In this document: positions 49,501 through 59,985 of the stretch, in pieces | Numbering within the stretch: the first letter of the stretch is position 1 | Layout: every line of letters starts with the position of its first letter | NCBI RefSeq assembly: GCF_000238275.3 | Contig: NZ_AHCF03000002.1 | Coordinates: forward strand, 372,001-436,000 | DNA length: 64,000 nucleotides | Direction of reading: 5' to 3' | Origin: Pseudoalteromonas undina | GTDB lineage: Bacteria; Pseudomonadota; Gammaproteobacteria; Enterobacterales; Alteromonadaceae | Translations under genes and position numbers: made by a program | The notes under the pieces: generated by a model | Seen by the model: the letters and a program-made list of their open reading frames with translations, nothing else | Databases searched by the model: none | What the model was told of the DNA's origin: nothing

Positions 49501-49519
49501 ACGAATGAGAATCAATATT
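49501..49519 (-). promoter_or_regulatory. Fur-box-like site upstream of the TonB receptor
   Basis: ACGAATGAGAATCAATATT matches 13 of 19 positions of the Fur consensus (GATAATGATAATCATTATC), including the central AAT-GA-AATCA core. It lies about 55 bases upstream of the receptor start, consistent with promoter overlap. Confidence 0.6.
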
Positions 49520-49641
49520 ATTAAGTTTTAGTTATATTTACATTTGCCGTAAAAATACGCTATTTTTATAACATTTTTAACTAAGTGTTTATTCTAATCT
49601 TATAAAATTAGGATAATGTAATGGCTAGTGGCAGTTAATTT

Positions 49642-49687
49642 AACCTGAACTCTGTGTGGGATAGATTTATTATCCAGAGTTCAGGTT
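49642..49687 (-). terminator. 13-bp perfect hairpin downstream of the LysR gene
   Basis: AACCTGAACTCTG (49642-49654) is perfectly complementary to 49675-49687, with a 20-base loop. It begins two bases beyond the regulator's stop, reading minus. The following sequence is AAATTAACTG, so a T tract is weak. Confidence 0.65.
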
Positions 49688-49689
49688 AT

Positions 49690-50547
49690 TTAAGCAGTGG
49701 GATAGCCTAAGCGCAGCTTAATAAATTCGGCGAGTTTAAATACCGCGTTTTCAGGTTCGCTGGCGGTTTTTACTAAACTAATACCTATACTGCCAAGCGC
49801 AGGTAAATGTTTAGTGTGTAAGTGATAGGCTAAATCGTTAGGTACGGTACTTTTTGCGAGCACTGTTATGCCTAAGCCTTCTTTTAATGCGGCAATTAAA
49901 CCGGTTAAATCGGCATTACTGTAAACAATACGATATTTAATGCCCGCTTTTTCAAGCGCCTGAGTTGCTCTGCGGCGGTAAATACAGCCTTCAGGTGCGG
50001 TCACTAAGGTTACGGTTTCATTTTGTGCCAGTGATAGGTCGCCCACCCACACTAATTGGTCTTGAATAAAAATAGGGAATTTTTCTGAGTCTAGTTGCTC
50101 GTTAAGCGCTAACACTAAATCAAATTGATCTTGGCGCTCATCAGAGAGTAGGTGTTTACTTAAACGTGATTTTACTTCAAGTGATACCTCGGGGTAGAGC
50201 GCCACAAAATCGCCAATAATGGAGGGCAAAATACGCGCGGCAAATTCGCTAGGGATCCCCAAGCGCACTTTACCGGTTACACTTTCTGAGGTGAACAACT
50301 GCAAAATGGCATCGTTATGCTGCACCATTTGCTTTGCCATCGGCAGTAATAACTCGCCATATTGGTTGAGCACTTGTCGTTGCCCCTGCTTTTTAAATAA
50401 TTTATAGCCGAGTAAGTCTTCTAAGCGTTTTACTTGTAAGCTCACCGCAGGTTGCGAAAGGCCAAGTAAATCGCCTGCTTTGGCAAATCCACCAACCTCA
50501 ACCACCATAACAAAAGTTCGTAAACTGTCGGTTGAAATATTTTTCAT
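49690..50547 (-). CDS. LysR-family transcriptional regulator
   Basis: A 285-residue LTTR. The N-terminal winged helix (LRTFVMVVEVGGFAKAGDLLGLSQPAVSLQVKRLEDLLG) is typical, and the C-terminal ligand-binding domain reads VRLGIPSEFAARILP onward. It is divergent from a GcvT-like gene and the gcvTHP genes, a placement that suggests it controls glycine cleavage, as GcvA does in E. coli. It is not clearly a GcvA orthologue. Its operator is probably the palindrome at 50590. Confidence 0.9.
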   Translation of the reverse strand: MKNISTDSLRTFVMVVEVGGFAKAGDLLGLSQPAVSLQVKRLEDLLGYKLFKKQGQRQVLNQYGELLLPMAKQMVQHNDAILQLFTSESVTGKVRLGIPSEFAARILPSIIGDFVALYPEVSLEVKSRLSKHLLSDERQDQFDLVLALNEQLDSEKFPIFIQDQLVWVGDLSLAQNETVTLVTAPEGCIYRRRATQALEKAGIKYRIVYSNADLTGLIAALKEGLGITVLAKSTVPNDLAYHLHTKHLPALGSIGISLVKTASEPENAVFKLAEFIKLRLGYPTA

Positions 50548-50589
50548 ATTTAAAATTACTATTTATATGGCTATATATATAAGTATTAT

Positions 50590-50603
50590 TTATCAATTGA
50601 TAA
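50590..50603. promoter_or_regulatory. Probable LysR operator palindrome
   Basis: TTATCAATTGATAA is a perfect 14-bp palindrome in the 126-bp divergent region. It contains the LTTR T-N11-A core with ATC/GAT half-sites and lies 43 bases from the lysR start and 71 from the plus-strand gene. Confidence 0.6.
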
Positions 50604-50673
50604 GTAATTACAATTTGTTGTTGTAAGGCTTGCGCAATATACTTTTGCTATTAAAGATTGATAGGTATTTGTT

Positions 50674-51273
50674 ATGACTTTTAACCCGATTATGTTTGCC
50701 CGCCATAGCAACGCTAACAGCGCGGTTATTAATGCCTTACAAGCCGATAGCAGTCACGTTGTTATTGACTTTAGTGGTAGTGAAGCATCGGTATTTTTAA
50801 GTGCTATTTTAGGTCATGACCTCACCAAACTTACTGCTAGTGGCTTTGGCTTTAAAGGCACACTGGATGGCGATTTAAATTCTGATTTTAGCTACGCCGT
50901 TTACTACTTTAGCGAAACCGCCTTTCGATTTGTACTTCCAGTTAATGCTAGCCTGCAATTACAAGCGCTCATTAACGAGCAGCAGCTTAGATACGATATA
51001 GACTTTGTGGTACGCACCGACTTAGCGACCTTTACTTTAAAAGGCGACAATGCATTTGATACCTTAGTTGAGGCATTTAAACTAACCCCAGGGTTACGCC
51101 TTGCTGACGCGCAGCTTTGCTATGGCGCGCAAAGTGGAGACGTGTTTGTTACTGCAGTAGATCAAAACAACGAACAGCAGTTTATTGTTATTGCTAAAAC
51201 GGCCACCCTTGATAAGTGGCAACAGTATATGCAGCAACAGGGCTTTAGTGTTACCAACACTCAAGCAGCCTAA
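50674..51273 (+). CDS. Short GcvT-like paralogue lacking the catalytic segment and C-terminal barrel
   Basis: A 199-residue protein that reads like the first two thirds of GcvT. Its VYYFSETAFRFVLPVNAS matches gcvT's [25 protein letters not shown] and DKWQQYMQQQGF match [10 protein letters not shown] and [11 protein letters not shown]. The catalytic Asp pair of GcvT (VIDDL) is replaced by DFSY, and the C-terminal GcvT barrel is missing. It is probably not a functional aminomethyltransferase; a regulatory or folate-binding role is possible. It lies 119 bp ahead of gcvT. Confidence 0.65.
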   Translation: MTFNPIMFARHSNANSAVINALQADSSHVVIDFSGSEASVFLSAILGHDLTKLTASGFGFKGTLDGDLNSDFSYAVYYFSETAFRFVLPVNASLQLQALINEQQLRYDIDFVVRTDLATFTLKGDNAFDTLVEAFKLTPGLRLADAQLCYGAQSGDVFVTAVDQNNEQQFIVIAKTATLDKWQQYMQQQGFSVTNTQAA

Positions 51274-51392
51274 CGGGTAAAAAGTTAAAGATTACAATTT
51301 GGTAGGCTTATTAATGGCTACCATGTTATTCCCCCTCATTTAATTGAGGCCACGCCCACACACATGGGTTAATTTAAAAGTGAAGGAATATT

Positions 51393-52475
51393 ATGACTTC
51401 TAAAACAGTATTACATGCAAAGCACCTTGAAGCCGGCGCAAAAATGGTTGATTTTCATGGCTGGGAAATGCCAATTAACTACGGCTCACAAATAGAAGAA
51501 CACAACGCCGTACGTAACGATGCTGGTATGTTCGACGTATCACACATGACCATTGTTGATATTCAAGGTGAGCAAGCACAAGCGTTTTTACGCAAGCTAG
51601 TGGCTAATGATGTTGCTAAGTTAACCGTACCAGGTAAAGCGCTTTACACTGGCATGCTTAACGAGCAAGGCGGCGTAATCGACGACTTAATTATTTACTA
51701 CTTTAGCGAAACATTTTATCGCTTAGTGGTTAACTCAGCGACCCGTGAAAAAGATTTAGCACATTTAGCTAAGGTATCGAGCAATTTTGCTGTAACGGTT
51801 ACTGAGCGCCCAGAATACGCCATGATTGCAGTTCAAGGCCCTAATGCACGCGCTAAAACAGCCCAGGTATTAAACGCAGACCAGCAAGCTGCAGTAGAAG
51901 GCATGAAGCCATTTTTTGGTGTTCAAGCCGGTGATTTATTTATTGCTACAACAGGTTATACTGGCGAAGACGGTTACGAAATTGTAGTACCAAACGAGCA
52001 AGCCGCCGATTTATGGCAGCAATTGCTTGATGCCGGTGTGGCGCCTGCGGGCTTAGGTGCGCGCGACACACTGCGTTTAGAAGCAGGTATGAACCTTTAC
52101 GGCCTAGATATGGACGAAAGCGTATCACCACTGGCAGCTAACATGGCATGGACTATTGCATGGGAGCCAGAAGATCGTGACTTTATTGGTCGTGATGTTT
52201 TGGTAAAACAACGTGCAGAAAAAAGTACTCACAAGCAAGTAGGTCTTATTCTTGAGGAAAAAGGCGTACTACGCAGTGGTTCTAAAGTAATTGTTGATGG
52301 TGGCGAAGGTGTTATTACATCTGGCACATTCTCACCAACATTGGGCTATAGTGTTGCATTAGCACGTGTACCACGTTCAACCGGCGACACAGCTCAAGTA
52401 GAAATGCGTAAAAAATTAGTTAACGTAAAAGTAGTTAAGTCGGGCTTTGTACGTAACGGTAAATCAATAATCTAA
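51393..52475 (+). CDS. gcvT: Aminomethyltransferase, glycine-cleavage T protein
   Basis: A 360-residue T protein that transfers the methylene group from the aminomethyl-lipoyl arm of GcvH to tetrahydrofolate, releasing ammonia. Motifs [34 protein letters not shown] (catalytic Asp), [13 protein letters not shown] and [18 protein letters not shown] are standard. The C-terminal barrel motif [19 protein letters not shown] is intact. Start at 51393 follows an AAGGAA site. First of the gcvT-gcvH-gcvP genes. Confidence 0.98.
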   Translation: MTSKTVLHAKHLEAGAKMVDFHGWEMPINYGSQIEEHNAVRNDAGMFDVSHMTIVDIQGEQAQAFLRKLVANDVAKLTVPGKALYTGMLNEQGGVIDDLIIYYFSETFYRLVVNSATREKDLAHLAKVSSNFAVTVTERPEYAMIAVQGPNARAKTAQVLNADQQAAVEGMKPFFGVQAGDLFIATTGYTGEDGYEIVVPNEQAADLWQQLLDAGVAPAGLGARDTLRLEAGMNLYGLDMDESVSPLAANMAWTIAWEPEDRDFIGRDVLVKQRAEKSTHKQVGLILEEKGVLRSGSKVIVDGGEGVITSGTFSPTLGYSVALARVPRSTGDTAQVEMRKKLVNVKVVKSGFVRNGKSII

Positions 52476-52486
52476 ATAATTTGGTT

Positions 52487-52521
52487 ATACCAATAAATAA
52501 GTTAGCCTTATTCATTGGTAT
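52487..52521. repeat. 15-bp hairpin between gcvT and gcvH (TACCAA type)
   Basis: ATACCAATAAATAAG (52487-52501) pairs with CTTATTCATTGGTAT (52507-52521) at 14 of 15 positions around a 5-base loop. It shares the ATACCAA core with the repeat at 411. It may be a repeat element or a processing hairpin in the gcv transcript. Confidence 0.65.
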
Positions 52522-52551
52522 TCTCCCAATCTAAACCAAAGGATGAAAAAA

Positions 52552-52941
52552 ATGAGCAATATCCCTAGCGAGTTAAAATACGCACCTTCACACGAGTGGG
52601 TTCGTAACGAAGGCGACGGCACTTACACTGTTGGTATTTCTGAGCATGCACAAGAACTGCTTGGCGACATGGTATTTGTTGAATTACCAGAAGTAGGCGA
52701 CGAAGTAGATGCTGGCGAAGACTGTGCAGTAGCAGAGTCAGTAAAAGCGGCATCAGACATTTACGCGCCAATCAGTGGTGAAATTGTTGCCATTAACGAA
52801 GAGCTAGAAGATGCGCCTGAAACAGTAAACAACGACGCATACGGCGACGGTTGGTTATTCCGTATTAAAGCGTCAGAAGAGTCTGAGTTAGATAACTTAT
52901 TAGACGCTGAAGGTTACGCGCATACAATTGACGAAGACTAA
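52552..52941 (+). CDS. gcvH: Glycine-cleavage H protein
   Basis: A 129-residue lipoyl carrier that shuttles the aminomethyl intermediate among P, T and L proteins. The lipoylated lysine is K65 in [26 protein letters not shown] and GDGWLFRIK are typical. Two in-frame ATGs exist: 52543 and 52552. I chose 52552 because AAAGGA sits seven to ten bases before it and the protein then begins [10 protein letters not shown] as in homologues. Confidence 0.97.
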   Translation: MSNIPSELKYAPSHEWVRNEGDGTYTVGISEHAQELLGDMVFVELPEVGDEVDAGEDCAVAESVKAASDIYAPISGEIVAINEELEDAPETVNNDAYGDGWLFRIKASEESELDNLLDAEGYAHTIDED

Positions 52942-52953
52942 TCGTTAATTAAT

Positions 52954-52990
52954 AAAAGCCCCTCTATGTTAAAACATTGGGGCTTTTATG
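52954..52990 (+). terminator. Terminator-like hairpin between gcvH and gcvP
   Basis: AAAAGCCCC (52954-52962) and GGGGCTTTT (52979-52987) flank a 16-base loop within an operon. It should end or attenuate transcription before gcvP, which begins 153 bp after gcvH. Confidence 0.75.
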
Positions 52991-53093
52991 ATTAAAGCGC
53001 TTATTTTTCCATACAAAGTAGGCTGCTAAATCATCACATATTTTAATCAATACTAGTTACCCATTAGTATTTGGATCATAGGAATCTGGACAC

Positions 53094-55985
<2,892 letters not shown>

Positions 55986-56031
55986 TTTTTGAACTTTAAT
56001 TGGTAGTAAGTTCCACTGTAGAGTGGGATTT

Positions 56032-56080
56032 ATCAAAATTATAAAAGCCGTTGCAGCAATGCAACGGCTTTTTTGTGTGT
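56032..56080. repeat. Left 49-bp direct repeat of the island (attL-like)
   Basis: The 49 bp here match 62192-62240 with two mismatches. It includes the gcvP terminator and the TTTTTTGTGTGT tail. No integrase gene is nearby, so the attachment-site reading is inference. Confidence 0.6.
56043..56074 (+). terminator. Rho-independent terminator of gcvP
   Basis: AAAAGCCGTTGCA (56043-56055), a four-base GCAA loop and TGCAACGGCTTTTTT form a strong hairpin and T tract 57 bases after gcvP. Confidence 0.93.
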
Positions 56081-56672
56081 TTAAACATTACAGACGCAGA
56101 GCTTGCTGGCGTGTTGGGCGACAGCCCAAAAGGTGTTTAATTGTTGAAGGCGCATACTTTGCTTGCTTTTGGCTCATTGAGGAATTAGAAACCTTATTCA
56201 AGGTTTTATCGCGCTGGCGACGGCAGCCAAAGAAGAATCGATTTTCAAATTGATTCTGCTGCAAGCAATTCATCCCTGAAGCTGGGTTACTGTCGGCATC
56301 CATGCCTTCACTTCCTCATACTGCGAAGCTGCGCTTCGGTTATTCGTCACCTCCCAGCGCCACCCGAGCATCACGCTTAATCCTTCAAAACACAATTGAT
56401 GTGAACGTAAGCGCCGTGTAATCGCCATCCATGGCGAAGTCACGGCTTTCATTTCATCCATGAAATGAATTACTCATCAATTGCTTATTTTCAGGGCGTG
56501 AGTTGTTAAACGTGAGATTGGTGTTTGGACTTTGCAGGTGGAATAAATTACCCACGAATTTTAACTTATAAAAGTACTATTTTTATAAATTCTTGTACTA
56601 TAAGTTCTATGTCAAGTAAAACAGGAAAGCCAACTATGAAAGTTGGCTTTTAATTTTAATTATAAATTTCTT
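56081..56672. other. Gene-free region with repeated CATCCATG-centred palindromes
   Basis: About 590 bp without a credible gene. It contains GGCAT-cc-ATGCC (56295-56306), TCGCCAT-cc-ATGGCGA (56422-56437) and TTCATTTCAT-cc-ATGAAATGAA (56448-56469), each a palindrome around a CC centre, plus a looser one at 56269-56280. Further similarity to 62349-62500 is described in the findings. Confidence 0.6.
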
Positions 56673-56676
56673 TAAT

Positions 56677-58098
56677 TTATGCCGTAGCAGTTAGACGAAG
56701 ACTTTCATGATAATCCTCCGCCAAGGCTGTCATTTTAAACTCGGCCTCTATTCCTGAAATTTTATTAACTGCTTCTTGGATTTCTACGAGATCAACATTG
56801 AAAAACTCTTTGCGAGTGTTAACGGCATTGACACGTTGCCGATGAAACTCACGATGTAGTGCAGACTCTAGCGCGGGCGCATCGTCGGTAAAAATCATAG
56901 CGTGAACATCAAATGAGAACGGAACACTTGCATCTCCAAGTTCTTTAACCCTGTCCATAGGCTCTAATCTACGAGTTAGACCAATTTTATATACATCTTC
57001 ACCAAATGAACCAATATTACTAATTACATAGACATGACCTTTACGAGTTTGCTCAGCCATGCTTTTTGCTCGTTCTTCTTTCGTTTCGGCTTCTGCTAAT
57101 TGTTGCTCTAAGATGGCAATTTTTTGCTCCATTTCAATACGCTCTTGATCTGTGGCCTTGGAAAGTTCGCCACGAGCTTTATCAAGAAGATTACGATACA
57201 TCTTTTCTTCTTTTTCAGCTTCAGCAATTGCCTTTTCGAATTCTTTGATGGCTCGTTGCTCTTCCCGGATCTGTTCCTTAATTAGCTTCTGTTCAATAAT
57301 TTCTTCTTGTTTCTTTAAGATATATTGATATTGAAGTTTACACTCTTCGAACTTTAATTCGATGTAGTCAATATCAAAACCGCATTCTAAGGTTGCTGCT
57401 GATTTTTCAAGGTTGTTAGCTAACTTTTCAATTCGTTCGAGTGTTCGATCAAATGAACTTGGTGATACTTTAGCAATCAACATGTCACATTCAACATTAA
57501 ATGCTGTAAGCATTAATTTAACCTGACCATTGAGTATTTTCTTATTGAAAGCGTTGTCATTAGAAATGATAGTTGATTCAGGAAAAGTAATAGCTGTTTT
57601 TTCTTTGATCATTTCTTTTTGCTGTTGCCTGATATCCTTTATTTCTGATACATAACGGTTTGATGTTTCATATAAGTATTCTGGCATTTCGAAATGGCCA
57701 TGAGTTGTATACTCATCAAGACGAGAATATAAATCAATACTGCTCATCAATTCGTTTAACTTGTCTTCGTTTTGATCAATGCTTTCAATAAGTTCATTTA
57801 AAGAGTTTTGAGCTTTTTGAAAGGATGCTTGTTGCTCTTGAATACTTGTTTTTAGGGAGTCATCTTGTCCTTTTAAAGCTTGTAAATTAGCCGTTTCCGC
57901 ATTAATTCTACAAAGCTCTTTCTCAGCTGCAGCAATTGCTTCTTTTAATGCTTCTTGCGCTTTTTTGCTCTTTGTTAGCGCTTCATCAATAGACTTATAT
58001 TGCCCAACTTTTTTATTTACAGATTGTTTTGTCAGTAGATAAGTTACAAAAATAGTGATTAATGATATGCCTGCCAGTATCAGTAAATTATTATCCAT
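56677..58098 (-). CDS. Coiled-coil protein with DUF4041 region and C-terminal GIY-YIG-like (Mug113/T5orf172) domain
   Basis: A 473-residue protein. One N-terminal membrane helix (LLILAGISLITIFVTYLL) is followed by a long coiled coil, a DUF4041-like central part and a second coiled coil (about 275-355). The C-terminal domain, HVYVISNIGSFGEDVYKIGLTRRLEPMDRVKELG through REFHRQRVNAVNTRKEFFNVDL, matches the T5orf172/Mug113 GIY-YIG-like fold with the KIG-T-R and H-E/F residues. Such proteins occur in phages and accessory regions, and some are suspected nucleases or defence effectors. It is four bases from the small gene upstream, in one operon. Confidence 0.75.
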   Translation of the reverse strand: MDNNLLILAGISLITIFVTYLLTKQSVNKKVGQYKSIDEALTKSKKAQEALKEAIAAAEKELCRINAETANLQALKGQDDSLKTSIQEQQASFQKAQNSLNELIESIDQNEDKLNELMSSIDLYSRLDEYTTHGHFEMPEYLYETSNRYVSEIKDIRQQQKEMIKEKTAITFPESTIISNDNAFNKKILNGQVKLMLTAFNVECDMLIAKVSPSSFDRTLERIEKLANNLEKSAATLECGFDIDYIELKFEECKLQYQYILKKQEEIIEQKLIKEQIREEQRAIKEFEKAIAEAEKEEKMYRNLLDKARGELSKATDQERIEMEQKIAILEQQLAEAETKEERAKSMAEQTRKGHVYVISNIGSFGEDVYKIGLTRRLEPMDRVKELGDASVPFSFDVHAMIFTDDAPALESALHREFHRQRVNAVNTRKEFFNVDLVEIQEAVNKISGIEAEFKMTALAEDYHESLRLTATA

Positions 58099-58101
58099 AT
58101 A

Positions 58102-58416
58102 TTACTTTAAAACCTCTTGTATGAATTGCTTTCTTAAGGTTGCTCTTTCATCACAACGTTCTTTATACTCCTCGCTAGCATCTTCCAACGCACTTTTAAA
58201 AGCTTGCTTTTCTGCCGACTTTCGCAACCTTGATTGCTTTTGCTGTTCACGTTGGGCTTCACGTACTAACTTATCATGTGCTCTAATAGCTTGAGCTTCT
58301 GTGCGCTGGCGAGCTTTTTCCCTTCGCTCACTTTCTCGAATAGCTTGTTTATTGGCTCGGTCTATCGCTTTAACAACTCTTACAGCTGTTTTAAAACCAC
58401 TTCCTCGTCTGGCCAA
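58102..58416 (-). CDS. Small basic coiled-coil protein, TTG start
   Basis: A 104-residue, very basic helical protein (RRGSGFKTAVRVVKAIDRAN, then many E/K/R and Q residues). It starts at TTG 58416; a near-perfect TAAGGAGGT at 58422-58430 sits five bases away, and the ATG at 58421 is in a frame that stops soon. No family recognised. Its stop is four bases from the start of the DUF4041 protein gene, so the pair are translationally linked. It may bind nucleic acid or assist its partner. Confidence 0.65.
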   Translation of the reverse strand: MARRGSGFKTAVRVVKAIDRANKQAIRESERREKARQRTEAQAIRAHDKLVREAQREQQKQSRLRKSAEKQAFKSALEDASEEYKERCDERATLRKQFIQEVLK

Positions 58417-58430
58417 CTCATACCTCCTTA

Positions 58431-58702
58431 AATCATCAAGTTTTTCAATAGCTACATTATTAAACCTTTGTACGCTTTAATATCACACAGGCTATCTATA
58501 AACTCAATTACATTTGTAAACCAAAGAGTTCATCCATTAGACAGTTCTGCTCAAGCAGGCAGCTGTGTTTTCTTGATCTTTTTATTCAAAAACCAAGTGT
58601 TTTATTTTTACCTCAATTTTTTTAAGTGCTTAGTACTGATTAATAAGTACAATAGTTAAAATTTATTTATTTTAATTTTATATTTACAAGGAAGTTGTTT
58701 AT
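58431..58702. other. Intergenic region with copy A of the module-flanking repeat
   Basis: A gene-free 270 bp. The segment 58531-58626 matches 60075-60170 imperfectly: both run CCATTAGA, CTCAA/GTCAA, CAGG, TTTCTT, TTTTTATTCAAAAA in order. It also carries divergent promoters for the two directions. Confidence 0.5.
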
Positions 58703-59011
58703 ATGAGTGATGTAACGCCATTTTTATATATTGCTGTTATGGCTTTTTATTTTTTACACAAAAACGAAGAAGGTAAAATACTAGTACCGATCGTTGCTTT
58801 TGCAGCAATACCGTTATTTAGTAACGATTACTGGCTGTGGTTTAAAGTGAGTATAGGGCTGAGCATCTATGTTTTAATGGTAGAAAAAGCTAAAGCCGGA
58901 TATACAGGAGGTGGAGCCGTTTCAGCATTTGCTGCATTTTTTATAGGGGCTTATATAGTCAGTGCCATCATGCATACTGTGATGTTTATTGTAGCTGATA
59001 TTAGTTTTTGA
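58703..59011 (+). CDS. Small polytopic membrane protein, unknown function
   Basis: A 102-residue protein with three or four likely membrane helices: FLYIAVMAFYFL, ILVPIVAFAAIPLF, WLWFKVSIGLSIYVLMV and AVSAFAAFFIGAYIVSAIMHTVMFIVADI, with a KAKAGYTGGG loop. An AAGGAAG site precedes the ATG. It sits 132 bp ahead of the probable Tae4 gene. I do not recognise a family; an accessory role with the effector pair is possible but unsupported. Confidence 0.65.
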   Translation: MSDVTPFLYIAVMAFYFLHKNEEGKILVPIVAFAAIPLFSNDYWLWFKVSIGLSIYVLMVEKAKAGYTGGGAVSAFAAFFIGAYIVSAIMHTVMFIVADISF

Positions 59012-59143
59012 TTATTTAAATCCAGATTACTTACCCATTAGATTTACATTAGCTCAATTCTAAAGTTATGTATTTTAGCTTGCTTTTTGAGCTCGTAAAA
59101 TATAATTTAGGTACAACATAGACTAAATTAAAAGGAATTAACT

Positions 59144-59632
59144 ATGATAAATCTACCTACATGGAATACTCTACAGAAAAACTATCCTGCACTGCCTGCG
59201 CCAGCTGTTTTTAAAAAAATAGGTGGTAAAGTGGAATTAAATCATGATATTGGTGTTTTTAATAACGCATGCGCAACACGAATCTCTCTCGCTTTAAATA
59301 GTGCAGACTCTACTCATAAGATTCCTTACTACAAAGCTATCGGTCCCAATGGAAAATTTGAAGGGCAGGTTTCTTCTGGAAAAAATAAAAACTGGTATAT
59401 TTTTCGAGTAAAAATACTGATTATGTATTTAACAGAGAAGTACGGTAATCCAGATATGTATAAACCAGCAATACATGAAAAAGAGCTAAACGGTCGTAAA
59501 GGTATTATTATTTATGAAGTAAATGGTTGGTCTGACGCTACTGGACATGCAGATTTATGGGATGGAAGTAAATGCGTTTATAAAGGTTACGGTAGCCAGT
59601 CAAATAACGTTTTATTTTGGGAAGCACCGTGA
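59144..59632 (+). CDS. Type VI secretion amidase effector, Tae4-like
   Basis: A 162-residue protein with the marks of Tae4, a type VI effector that cuts the gamma-D-glutamyl-meso-DAP bond in peptidoglycan. The catalytic cysteine is C43 in NACATRISLALN, and the histidine H135 in GHADLWDG, the same spacing as known Tae4 (Cys near 44, His near 126-135). A start after AAGGAATT is clear. There is no signal peptide, as expected for a secreted-by-T6SS toxin. No type VI structural gene is in the window. It overlaps its likely immunity gene by one base. Confidence 0.8.
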   Translation: MINLPTWNTLQKNYPALPAPAVFKKIGGKVELNHDIGVFNNACATRISLALNSADSTHKIPYYKAIGPNGKFEGQVSSGKNKNWYIFRVKILIMYLTEKYGNPDMYKPAIHEKELNGRKGIIIYEVNGWSDATGHADLWDGSKCVYKGYGSQSNNVLFWEAP

Positions 59633-59985
59633 TGTCGAAGTTTAAGGTAATAGGGGTTTTTTTATTATTAACCTTGAGCTTTTCATGCTCATCTATGCCA
59701 GAGAGAAGTAAAGAACCACTGATGGATTTTGCTAGTGCAAATTGCTTTTTTTGGTACTTCAAAGATAATAACATTCCTACTAATGATATTAGTAAAATAA
59801 CGGGTGGAATTGTTGAAATGAGTGGCTATTCGGCTAATAAGTTTCAACAGGTTGCGTTGCTGGTTAAAAATTACTCGCCTCAATTGAAAACCAAGCATGA
59901 AGTTGATATTCAACTGGCAAAATGCTTTTTATTAAAAGATGATGCAAGCTTCATAAAAGAGCTTAAAACCATAGGTGAATCTTAA
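59632..59985 (+). CDS. Putative periplasmic immunity protein (Tai4-like lipoprotein)
   Basis: A 117-residue exported protein. MSKFKVIGVFLLLTLSFSCS ends in a near-lipobox Cys. The mature part, LMDFASANCFFWYFKDNNIP through the final LAKCFLLKDDASFI, is short and helical with conserved-looking Cys, like Tai4. Its ATG shares a base with the stop of the Tae4-like gene (GTGATG), the coupling expected of effector and immunity genes. A longer frame starting with TTG at 59617 is unlikely. Family call rests on context plus general similarity. Confidence 0.65.
   Translation: MSKFKVIGVFLLLTLSFSCSSMPERSKEPLMDFASANCFFWYFKDNNIPTNDISKITGGIVEMSGYSANKFQQVALLVKNYSPQLKTKHEVDIQLAKCFLLKDDASFIKELKTIGES

Noticed and set aside
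51274..51392. Glycine riboswitch ahead of gcvT
   Set aside because: The conserved glycine aptamer sequences were not seen; only short hairpins (TGGTAG/CTACCA and CCTCA/TGAGG) are present.
56023..56461. Short open frames in the gcvP downstream region on both strands
   Set aside because: They cross the terminator and palindromic repeats and have no plausible protein features.
58468..58659. 63-residue open frame between the DUF4041 operon and the membrane protein gene
   Set aside because: It has no ribosome site, covers the repeat shared with 60075-60170, and looks non-coding.
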